Below, in pieces: positions 53,582 through 61,113 of a stretch of DNA of 64,000 nucleotides (positions within the stretch are counted from its first letter, which is position 1; the number at the start of each line of letters is the position of its first letter). The position numbers and the translations under genes were made by a program. Under the pieces are notes generated by a model. The model saw only the letters and a list, made by a program, of their open reading frames with translations. It did no database searches and was not told the origin of the DNA. Source of the stretch: Xanthomonas bonasiae (GTDB lineage: Bacteria; Pseudomonadota; Gammaproteobacteria; Xanthomonadales; Xanthomonadaceae); contig NZ_JAFIWB010000002.1 in assembly GCF_017163705.1 (NCBI RefSeq), positions 124,001 to 188,000 of the forward strand, read 5' to 3'.

Positions 53582-55003
53582 ATGAGCTACGCCATCGTCT
53601 GGTTCCGGCGCGACCTGCGCCTGCACGATCAACCCGCGTTGCACGCGGCGCTGGCCGCCGGGCACACGCCGGTGCCGGTGTACGTGCACAGTCCCGGCGA
53701 CGAGGGCGCCTGGGCCGCCGGTGCGGCCTCGCTGAGCTGGCTGCAGCGCTCGCTGGCCGCGCTCGACGCGCAACTGCAATCGCGCGGATCGCGGCTGATC
53801 CTGCGCCAGGGTCCGGCCGAGACCGTGCTGCGCGAGCTGATCGCCGAATGCGGCGCGGTCGCGGTGTACTGGCACCGCCGCTACGAACCGGCCACGCAGC
53901 CGCGCGACGCCCGGCTCAAGCGCGAACTGCGCGAGCAGGGCCTGGAGGTGCACAGCCACAACGGTGCGCTGCTGTTCGAACCGTGGCAGCTGGCGACCCA
54001 GCAGGGCGGGCCGTACAAGGTGTTCACGCCGTTCTGGCGCAGCGCGCTGAGCCATTGGCAGGTGCCGGCGCTCTTGCCCGCGCCGAAAACGCTGCCGCCA
54101 CCGCCGCCGGCACTGCACAGCCTGCCGCTGGAACAACTGGGACTGGCGCCGGCGTTAGGCTGGGACCGCGGTTTCTGGGAGGTATGGCGACCGGGCGAAG
54201 CGGGCGCGCACGAGGCGCTGGAGGTGTTCGTCGACGGCGCCCTGCGCGGCTACGTCGCCGGCCGCGACCGTCCCGACCAGGTCGGCACCTCGCGCCTGTC
54301 GCCGCACCTGCATTTCGGCGAGATCGCGCCGTGGCGGATCGTCGCCGCACTGGAAAACGAGCGCAGCGCCGCCACCGGCGCGGCGATCGACGGCTACATC
54401 CGCCAGCTCGGCTGGCGCGACTTCGCCCATCACCTGCTGCACCATTTCCCGGCCACACCCGAGCACAACCTCAATCCGCGCTTCGCCCGGTTCCGCTGGG
54501 CCACGCCGGATCCGGCGCAACTGCAGGCCTGGCAGCGCGGCCGCACCGGCGTGCCGATCGTCGACGCCGGCCTGCGCGAACTGTGGCATACCGGCTGGAT
54601 GCACAACCGGGTGCGGATGATCGTCGCCAGCTACCTGTGCAAGCACCTGCGCGTGCATTGGTCCGAAGGCGCGCGCTGGTTCTGGGACACGCTGGTCGAT
54701 GCCGACCTGGCCAACAACACGCTCGGCTGGCAGTGGGTGGCGGGCACCGGCGCCGACGCCGCGCCGTACTTCCGCGTGTTCAATCCGGTGACGCAGGCGC
54801 AGAAGTTCGATCCGCAGGGCCGCTATATCGCGCGCTGGGTGCCGGAGCTGGCGGCGCTGCCGGTGGCTGAGCGCTTCGCGCCGTGGCTGTCGCCGCAGCG
54901 CCTGGCCGCCAGCGCGCCGCACTATCCGCGGCAGCCGATCGTGGACCTGGCCGCCGGACGCGACGCCGCGCTGGCCGCCTACCGCGAGACCGGCGGCGGC
55001 TGA
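53582..55003 (+). CDS. phrB: CPD photolyase (deoxyribodipyrimidine photo-lyase)
   Basis: The 473-residue flavoprotein has the antenna-binding N-terminal domain (IVWFRRDLRLHDQPAL). The C-terminal FAD domain carries GTSRLSPHLHFGEI, WRDFAHHLLHHFP, MHNRVRMIVASYLCKHL and the Trp-rich WFWDTLVDADLANNTLGWQWVAG. These are class I photolyase hallmarks. It repairs UV-induced cyclobutane pyrimidine dimers using blue light. ATG 53582 matches the usual start. It appears to be a single gene between the signalling operon and the WS/DGAT gene. Confidence 0.95.
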   Translation: MSYAIVWFRRDLRLHDQPALHAALAAGHTPVPVYVHSPGDEGAWAAGAASLSWLQRSLAALDAQLQSRGSRLILRQGPAETVLRELIAECGAVAVYWHRRYEPATQPRDARLKRELREQGLEVHSHNGALLFEPWQLATQQGGPYKVFTPFWRSALSHWQVPALLPAPKTLPPPPPALHSLPLEQLGLAPALGWDRGFWEVWRPGEAGAHEALEVFVDGALRGYVAGRDRPDQVGTSRLSPHLHFGEIAPWRIVAALENERSAATGAAIDGYIRQLGWRDFAHHLLHHFPATPEHNLNPRFARFRWATPDPAQLQAWQRGRTGVPIVDAGLRELWHTGWMHNRVRMIVASYLCKHLRVHWSEGARWFWDTLVDADLANNTLGWQWVAGTGADAAPYFRVFNPVTQAQKFDPQGRYIARWVPELAALPVAERFAPWLSPQRLAASAPHYPRQPIVDLAAGRDAALAAYRETGGG

Positions 55004-55126
55004 CCCGGGCGCACGCGGTGCGCGCGTGCTGCACTGCGGCGTGAACCGCGGCAGCGCGGGGCAGGGCGCCGCGATTGACGCCCTTCGCCGCGCCATGATT
55101 CACTCCGGCCAGGCACAGGAGCATGC

Positions 55127-56581
55127 ATGGCCACCAGCACAGCCCGCCGCAAGCCGCGGCGCGAACCGATGTCGCGCGTGGATACCGCCTGGTTGCGGAT
55201 GGAGCGGCCGACCAATCCGATGATGATCACCGGCGTGCTGATGCTCGACGAGGCGCTGTCGCTGTCGCAGTTCAAGCAGTTGGTGCGCAAACGCTTCCTG
55301 TCGTTTCCGCGCTTCCAGCAAAAGCCGGTGGACACCGCGACCGGCGCCTACTGGCAACACGACGACGACTTCGACCTGGACTGGCACGTGCGCCTGTCGG
55401 CCCTGCCCGGGCGCGGCGGCAAGAAGGCGCTGGAACGCTTCGCCGGGCAGATGGCGTCCACGCCCTTGGACAAGACCAAGCCGCTGTGGCAGTTCCATCT
55501 GATCGAACGCTACGAAGGCGGTTCGGCGCTGGTCGCGCGCATCCACCACAGCTATGCCGACGGCATCGCCCTGGTGCAGGTGCTGCTGTCGCTGACCGAC
55601 ATGCAGCGCGTGCCGGAACCATCGGCGCAGCTCGGCCGCGCCTGGCTGAAGGACGACGGCAAGGAAGTGGTGCGCCGGGTCGGCGCCATCGACCGCTACC
55701 TGAAACTGGGCGGGCGCATGCTCGACAAGGGCCGCGAGATGTACCAGGACCCGAACCTGGCGCAGATGCTGGCCAAGGAAGGCGGCCTGATCGGCCGCGA
55801 ACTGGCCAATGCGCTGCTGCTGTCCGACGATCCGCCGACGCTGCTGCGTGGGCGCCTGGGGGTCAGCAAGCGGGTGGCCTGGGCCGCGCCGCTGGACCTG
55901 GACGAAGTGAAGGCGGTCGGCCGCGCCTGCGACTGCACGGTCAACGACGTGCTGATGGCGACGATGGCCGGCGCCCTGCGCGACTACATGCTCGAGCGCG
56001 GCGAGCAGTTGGACGGGGTGACCCTGCGCGCCACGGTGCCGGTCAACCTGCGCCCGCTGGAACACGCGCGCAAGCTCGGCAACCATTTCGGGCTGGTGTT
56101 CCTGGACCTGCCGGTCGGCGAGGCCAATCCGGTGCGGCGCGTGCAGCGCGTGGCCGAATCGATGCAGCAACTCAAGCAGTCGCGGCAGGCGATGGTGGTG
56201 TTCGGGCTGCTGGCCGCGGTGGGCATGGCGCCGGCGGCGCTGCAGTCGCTGGCGCTGGACCTGTTCAGCCGCAAGGCGACCACCGTGGCGACCAACGTGC
56301 CGGGGCCGCAGCAGCCGCTGTATCTGGCCGGCAGCCGCGTGCGCGAGATGATGTTCTGGGTGCCGCAGACCGGTTCGATCGGGGTCGGTGTGTCGATCAT
56401 GAGCTACAACCACCGCGTGCACTTCGGCCTGATCGGCGACGCGCGGCTGATTCCCGACCCGGATGCGGTGATGCGCCGGATCGGCGCCGAATTCGAGAAG
56501 CTGCTGTACCTGGCGCTGATGGGCGACTGGGAGCATCCGCTTCGCGCAGCGGATGCGGACGCGCTGCTGCCGGTTTCCTGA
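55127..56581 (+). CDS. wax ester synthase/diacylglycerol acyltransferase (WS/DGAT)
   Basis: The 484-residue protein carries the acyltransferase motif HHSYADG (~147-153) and the WS/DGAT blocks PLDKTKPLWQFHLIE, NDVLMATMAGALR and FGLVFLDLPVGEANP. It should transfer acyl groups from acyl-CoA to alcohols or diacylglycerol to make storage lipid, as in Acinetobacter. AGGAG precedes ATG 55127; an ATG four bases upstream is out of frame. It is cytosolic or lipid-droplet associated. Confidence 0.92.
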   Translation: MATSTARRKPRREPMSRVDTAWLRMERPTNPMMITGVLMLDEALSLSQFKQLVRKRFLSFPRFQQKPVDTATGAYWQHDDDFDLDWHVRLSALPGRGGKKALERFAGQMASTPLDKTKPLWQFHLIERYEGGSALVARIHHSYADGIALVQVLLSLTDMQRVPEPSAQLGRAWLKDDGKEVVRRVGAIDRYLKLGGRMLDKGREMYQDPNLAQMLAKEGGLIGRELANALLLSDDPPTLLRGRLGVSKRVAWAAPLDLDEVKAVGRACDCTVNDVLMATMAGALRDYMLERGEQLDGVTLRATVPVNLRPLEHARKLGNHFGLVFLDLPVGEANPVRRVQRVAESMQQLKQSRQAMVVFGLLAAVGMAPAALQSLALDLFSRKATTVATNVPGPQQPLYLAGSRVREMMFWVPQTGSIGVGVSIMSYNHRVHFGLIGDARLIPDPDAVMRRIGAEFEKLLYLALMGDWEHPLRAADADALLPVS

Positions 56582-56687
56582 ACAGGGCGCATGCGGACGC
56601 AGCGCGACCCGCGCGGCGTTCATGCCCGTCTCGCAGGCGCTTGTTTATGCTTGCTCCCACTTCAATCCAGATGTGGGAGAGAGCGCG

Positions 56688-57386
56688 ATGAAACGCACCG
56701 TCATTCAAGGCATGTCCGTGGCGCTGGCCAGCGCGCTGGTGTTGTCCGCCTGCGCCACCGGCGGTTCCTACGTGCAGCGCGACCAATACGGCAATCCGAC
56801 CGAACAGCAGAACAACCGCACCGGCCGCGGCGCGCTGATCGGCACCGCGGTCGGCGTCGCCGCCGGCCTGCTCAGCGGCAGCAGCGCCACCGAGCGCCGC
56901 CAGCACGCGATGATCGGCGCCGGCATCGGCGCGCTCAGCGGCGCGGCGATCGGCAACTATCAGGATCGCCAGGAACGCGCGCTGCGCGAGCGCACCGCCA
57001 ACACCGGCATCGACGTGCGCCGCGACGGCGACAACATCACCTTGAACCTGCCCGACGGCATCACCTTCGACTTCAACCAGTCCACGCTGAAGCCGCAGTT
57101 CTATTCGGCGCTCAACGGCGTGGCCTCGACCCTGGGCGAATACAACCAGACCATGATCGAAGTGGTCGGGCACACCGACAGCATCGGCAGCGATGCGGTC
57201 AACCAGCGCCTGTCCGAGCAGCGTGCCGCCTCGGTGGCCGCGTACCTGACCGCGCAGGGCGTGCAGCGCGAGCGCATCGAGACGCTGGGTGCGGGCAAGA
57301 AGTACCCGATCGCCGACAACAGCACCGAGGCCGGCCGCGCGCAGAACCGCCGGGTCGAGATCCGCGTGGTGCCGCTGCGTTCCTGA
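56688..57386 (+). CDS. OmpA-family lipoprotein with glycine zipper
   Basis: The 232-residue protein has a lipobox (LVLSAC, Cys ~22) and a glycine zipper (GALIGTAVGVAAGLLSG...GAGIGALSGAAIGNYQDRQE). The C-terminal OmpA-like peptidoglycan-binding domain carries VVGHTDSIGSDAVNQRLSEQRAASVAAYL and NRRVEIRV. It is similar to YiaD. It should anchor the outer membrane to peptidoglycan. A terminator follows 24 bases after the stop. Confidence 0.93.
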   Translation: MKRTVIQGMSVALASALVLSACATGGSYVQRDQYGNPTEQQNNRTGRGALIGTAVGVAAGLLSGSSATERRQHAMIGAGIGALSGAAIGNYQDRQERALRERTANTGIDVRRDGDNITLNLPDGITFDFNQSTLKPQFYSALNGVASTLGEYNQTMIEVVGHTDSIGSDAVNQRLSEQRAASVAAYLTAQGVQRERIETLGAGKKYPIADNSTEAGRAQNRRVEIRVVPLRS

Positions 57387-57410
57387 GCGGCGTCCTCCAA
57401 GCCGGAAATG

Positions 57411-57440
57411 CGAACGGGCCGCGGATGCGGCCCGTTTCGC
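57411..57440 (+). terminator. intrinsic terminator after the OmpA lipoprotein gene
   Basis: The stem CGAACGGGCCGC / GCGGCCCGTTTCG has a GAT loop and only a short T-run. Confidence 0.75.
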
Positions 57441-57531
57441 GTTGTGCGCCACCGGCGCGCCGGCGTGTGCCGAGGTCGTCCCGGGATCGCCGCGCGCAGG
57501 ACCGGGGCCAGCGGCCGCGGTCGCTGCCCGC

Positions 57532-58623
57532 TCAGACCAGCGCTTCTTCCTCCAGTTCCGGCACAGGTTCCGCCTCCGCCTCTTCCAGCGATGGCAGTTC
57601 GGCCAGCTGCGGCAACGCCAGGGTCTGGGTATTCATCGCCACGCCGCTGCACAGGGTGAACTCGGCGCCGCTGTCGGCGTGTTGCGTGGCCAGCTTGGCC
57701 GGGCACTGCGCCAGCATGTAGTTGACGTCGAAGTTGAGCTTGTCGACCAGGAAATCGACGAAGGCGCGGACCTTCGGCGACAGCATGCGCCCGCCGGGAA
57801 ACACCGCGTTGAAATCCAGGTCCGGGCCGACCCAGCCGCCGAGCACGCGGCGCGCCTTGCCGGCCTCGATCAGCGGCTTGATCGTCGCGTCGCTGGCCAG
57901 CACCAGGCCTTCGCCGCACACCAGCCCGCCGATCAGCGCGGCCGAGTCGTTGGCGACCAGGATCGGCTGGATCGCGAAGTCGCCGCTCTGCTTGCCGTTG
58001 CGCAGCGGCCAGCTGAGCCGGTTGTTGCCGTTGCGGCCATTGCTCAGCGCCAGCGTGCGGTGGTGTTGCAGGTCGTCCGGATGCAGCGGCTCGCCGTGGC
58101 GCTCGATGTAGTTGGGGCTGGCGAACACCTGGGTGCGGAAGGTGGCCAGCTTGCGCGCGACCATGGTCGAGTCCAGCAGAGCGCCCATGTGCAGGGCCAC
58201 GTCCACGCCTTCGGCGATCGGATCGACCTTGTCGCTGGTCATGACCATTTCCAGGCGCACTTCCGGATGCTGCTTGTGGAATTCGCCCAGGATCGGCGCC
58301 ACCCAGGAAATGCCGGCGGAGTAGGGCACGCTGAAGCGCAGCCAGCCGCGCGGGCCGGCCTGCAGCTGCCCGACCGCGCTCTCGGCTTCCTCCAGTTCGC
58401 GGGCGATGCGCTGGCAATGTTCGTGATAGACCGCGCCGGCTTCGGTCAGGCCAAGGCGGCGCGTGGTCCGGTGCAGCAGGCGCGCACCCAGGCGCGCCTC
58501 CAGATCCTGCACCTTTCTGCTGACGGTGGTCTTGGGCAGGCCGAGCGCATTGGCCGCGGCGATGAAGCTGCCTTGCTCGACCACCTTGACGAAGATCAGG
58601 GTGTCGTTCAGATCGTGGGTCAT
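57532..58623 (-). CDS. LysR family regulator with acidic C-terminal tail
   Basis: The 363-residue protein has a winged helix-turn-helix (LIFVKVVEQGSFIAAANALGLPKTTVSRKVQDLEARLGARLLHRTTR, ~8-57) and a ligand-binding domain to about residue 295. The last ~55 residues, from about position 310, are an unusual extension ending in an acidic Glu-rich tail. It lies divergent from an SDR/RND operon, the classic arrangement for autoregulated LysR control of efflux. The effector is unknown. Confidence 0.9.
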   Translation of the reverse strand: MTHDLNDTLIFVKVVEQGSFIAAANALGLPKTTVSRKVQDLEARLGARLLHRTTRRLGLTEAGAVYHEHCQRIARELEEAESAVGQLQAGPRGWLRFSVPYSAGISWVAPILGEFHKQHPEVRLEMVMTSDKVDPIAEGVDVALHMGALLDSTMVARKLATFRTQVFASPNYIERHGEPLHPDDLQHHRTLALSNGRNGNNRLSWPLRNGKQSGDFAIQPILVANDSAALIGGLVCGEGLVLASDATIKPLIEAGKARRVLGGWVGPDLDFNAVFPGGRMLSPKVRAFVDFLVDKLNFDVNYMLAQCPAKLATQHADSGAEFTLCSGVAMNTQTLALPQLAELPSLEEAEAEPVPELEEEALV

Positions 58624-58751
58624 GGCGGGTTCCTGAGGGGTGGAGACGATTGGACCGGTGACGGGACGATTATTCCCCTTAATTCGGACTAATCAAGTGC
58701 GGCTTTGGCGCCTAATTTGTACGCATTCGCCGCCACCCAGGCCATTTGCTC

Positions 58752-58976
58752 ATGCTGTTGCGCACTCTGTTCCAGTTTCTCGCAGGCGTCCGTCGCCCGA
58801 ATCGAGTCGATGGTACGCCCATCGACGCGCTGGAAACCGGTTACCTCAAGGCATTTCGTGAATTCACCCCGCCGCCGCGCAGCCAGGCCGGCAGTTCGAT
58901 GCAGCTTGGCCAGCGCGGCAGCGGCCGACTCGGTCGGATCTCGATTGTCCCGTTTGCGGGAGTAAAAGTCCCGTGA
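58752..58976 (+). CDS. short ORF coupled to the SDR gene
   Basis: This 74-residue ORF has an in-frame ATG and a TGA that overlaps the GTG start of the next gene (58973-58976). The sequence shows no domain. It lies just downstream of the putative LysR-controlled promoter, in a region where a leader peptide would fit. Its composition is normal for the genome. Its existence is supported only by the coupling. Confidence 0.35.
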   Translation: MLLRTLFQFLAGVRRPNRVDGTPIDALETGYLKAFREFTPPPRSQAGSSMQLGQRGSGRLGRISIVPFAGVKVP

Positions 58977-59746
58977 GCGGGACGCTGGACCCGGAGGTGC
59001 TGGTGCTCGGCGGCACCGGCAACATCGGTCTGGGCGTGGTCCGCGCCTTGCTCGAAGCCGGCAGTCCGGTCGTGGCCGTGGCGCGCGACCGCGGCCGGTT
59101 GCGCGCCTTGCGCGATCGCTACAGCGACGAACCGGCGTTGGACGTGCTGCAGGGCTCGGTCGCCAACGATGCCACGGCCGCCGCCCTGGCGGCGGCCGTG
59201 GCGCAGCGGCCGCGGCCGCTGGCCGGGGTGGTCGCCAGCCTCGGCAGCCCGTTGCGCTGCGGGCGCCTGCTGGACCAGCCGGTGACCGCGCTGCGCCGGC
59301 GCATGGAAGCCGACCTGCTGCCGCATCTGGCCGCCGCCCGGCACCTGCTGCCGCTGCTGGCGCAGGCCGAGCGCGGCGGCCGCTACATCCTGCTCGGCAG
59401 CCCGTGCGCGTTGCGCGCCTGGGCCGGGCATGGCGAAAGCTCGGTGGCCGCGGCCTCGATCCGCATGCTCGCCCAGGTCCTGCACGAAGAAGCCAAGCCG
59501 CTGGGCGTGCGCGTGCAACTGCTGTCGCTGACCCATCCGGTCTGCCGCAGCGAAGCCGGCGCCGACGACTGCCCGGAATGGTTCACCACGCTCAGCGTGG
59601 GCCGCGCCGCGGTGGCGCTGCTCGCCGACGCCGGCGTGCCGGGCCAGGCCATCGTCGACATCGACAAACACCACTACGCGCATCCACGCACCTCGTTGAT
59701 GACCGCACCGCATTTTTCTCCTTCCACTCACGAGGTTTCTCCATGA
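58973..59746 (+). CDS. SDR-like NAD(P)-binding protein
   Basis: The 257-residue protein starts with the dinucleotide motif LVLGGTGNIGLGVVRALLEAG. The middle (VASLGSPLRCGR, RYILLGSPCALRAW) is divergent from classical short-chain dehydrogenases, with no clear YxxxK catalytic pair. GTG 58973 overlaps the preceding short ORF. The stop overlaps the adaptor gene start (ATGA), so it is the second gene of an efflux operon. It may be a regulatory or redox partner. Confidence 0.85.
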   Translation: MSGTLDPEVLVLGGTGNIGLGVVRALLEAGSPVVAVARDRGRLRALRDRYSDEPALDVLQGSVANDATAAALAAAVAQRPRPLAGVVASLGSPLRCGRLLDQPVTALRRRMEADLLPHLAAARHLLPLLAQAERGGRYILLGSPCALRAWAGHGESSVAAASIRMLAQVLHEEAKPLGVRVQLLSLTHPVCRSEAGADDCPEWFTTLSVGRAAVALLADAGVPGQAIVDIDKHHYAHPRTSLMTAPHFSPSTHEVSP

Positions 59747-60951
59747 ACCCGATTCCGATGTCGTTCCATTCCCCATCGCGTGCCCTGCGCCCGCTGGCCA
59801 TCGCGCTGCTGGCCGCGGCCCTGGCCGCCTGCGGCGGCAAGGCCGAACAGCAGGGCGCGCCGCCGCCGCCGGCGGTCGGCGTGGCGCCCGCGCTGCAGAA
59901 GGAAATCAGCCAGTGGGACGAGTTCAGCGGCCGCGTCGAGGCGGTCGAACACGTCGACCTGCGCCCGCGCGTGTCCGGCTACATCGACAAGGTCAACTAC
60001 GTCGAAGGGCAGGAGGTGAAGAAGGGCGATGTGCTGTTCACCATCGACGCGCGCAGCTACCGCGCCGAACTGGCGCGCGCCAACGCCGAACTGGCGCGGG
60101 CGCGGACCCAGTCCAAGCTCAGCGGCAGCGAGGCGTCGCGCGCCAAGAAGCTGTCCGACCAGCAGGCGATCTCCACCGAGACCTGGGAGCAGCGCCACGC
60201 CGCCGCCGAACAGGCCGATGCCGACGTGCTCGCCGCCCAGGCCGCGGTGGACACCGCGCGCCTGAATCTGGAGTGGACCCAGGTCCGCGCGCCGATCGAC
60301 GGCCACGCCGGCCGCGCCCTGGTCACCGCCGGCAATCTGGTCAGCGCCGGCGACAGCGCCAGCGTGCTGACCACGCTGGTGTCGCTGGACAAGGTGCATG
60401 TGTATTTCGATGCCGACGAAGGCACCTTCCTGCGCTATGCGCAGATGGCGCGCAAGGGCGAGCGGCCCAGCGAGCGCGACGGGCAGTTGCCGGTGCAGGT
60501 CGGCCTGGTCGGCGAGGACGGGTTCCCGCACGCGGGCAAGGTCGATTTCCTCGATAACCAGATCACCCGCAGCACCGGCACCATCCGCGTGCGCGCCGTG
60601 CTCGACAACGCCGATCGCAGCTTCACCCCGGGCCTGTTCGCCCGCGTGCGCCTGCTCGGCAGCGGCCGCTTCAACGCGCTGCTGATCGACGACAGGTCGG
60701 TGCTGACCGACCAGGATCGCAAGTATGTCTATGTCGTCGACAAGGACGGCAAGGCGCAGCGTCGCGACGTGCAGCTGGGACGCAGCGCCGAAGGCTTGCG
60801 CATCGTGCTCGGCGGGCTCAACCCCGGCGACCGCGTCATCGTCGACGGGGTGCAGAAAGTGTTCATGCCGGGCATGCCGGTGCAGGCCAAGCCGGTGGCC
60901 CTGGCCACGGCGTCGCCGGCGGCCGCACGCAAGGCCGTCGCGCTCGACTGA
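59743..60951 (+). CDS. RND efflux periplasmic adaptor lipoprotein (MexA/AcrA-like)
   Basis: The 402-residue protein has a lipobox (LAAALAAC), and the membrane-fusion lipoyl and hairpin domains (WDEFSGRVEAVEHVDLRPRVSGYIDKVNYVEGQEVKKGDVLFTID). The alpha-helical hairpin runs ~90-150, with beta-barrel (LEWTQVRAPIDGHAGRALVTAGNLV) and C-terminal sections. It links the inner-membrane pump to an outer-membrane channel. ATG 59743 overlaps the SDR stop. It is followed by two hairpins and the pump gene. Confidence 0.94.
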   Translation: MNPIPMSFHSPSRALRPLAIALLAAALAACGGKAEQQGAPPPPAVGVAPALQKEISQWDEFSGRVEAVEHVDLRPRVSGYIDKVNYVEGQEVKKGDVLFTIDARSYRAELARANAELARARTQSKLSGSEASRAKKLSDQQAISTETWEQRHAAAEQADADVLAAQAAVDTARLNLEWTQVRAPIDGHAGRALVTAGNLVSAGDSASVLTTLVSLDKVHVYFDADEGTFLRYAQMARKGERPSERDGQLPVQVGLVGEDGFPHAGKVDFLDNQITRSTGTIRVRAVLDNADRSFTPGLFARVRLLGSGRFNALLIDDRSVLTDQDRKYVYVVDKDGKAQRRDVQLGRSAEGLRIVLGGLNPGDRVIVDGVQKVFMPGMPVQAKPVALATASPAAARKAVALD

Positions 60952-60991
60952 TCGCTTCCGACTGACGCCGGAGGCGCGCACAGCGTCGTAG

Positions 60992-61045
60992 ACCGGCCGC
61001 GCTGGCGGCCGGTGCTTGCCGGCCGGGCCACCGTCGTGGCCCGGC
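60992..61045 (+). other. two adjacent hairpins between adaptor and pump genes
   Basis: Hairpin A at 60992-61013 has perfect 9-bp arms ACCGGCCGC / GCGGCCGGT around a four-base loop. Hairpin B at 61022-61045 has 10-bp arms GCCGGGCCAC / GTGGCCCGGC around a four-base loop. They fill part of the 162-base gap and lack T-runs. They could act as attenuators or mRNA stabilisers. Confidence 0.7.
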
Positions 61046-61113
61046 GTAGCCGCCGCTTTGCCCGCCTTCCTGTTCGGCCATCCGTTTCACCTTAGTTTCC
61101 AGGACCACCACCC

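Noticed and set aside
55123-56691. Alternative frame overlapping the WS/DGAT gene
   Set aside because: No family resemblance; the 55127 frame carries HHSYADG and all conserved blocks.
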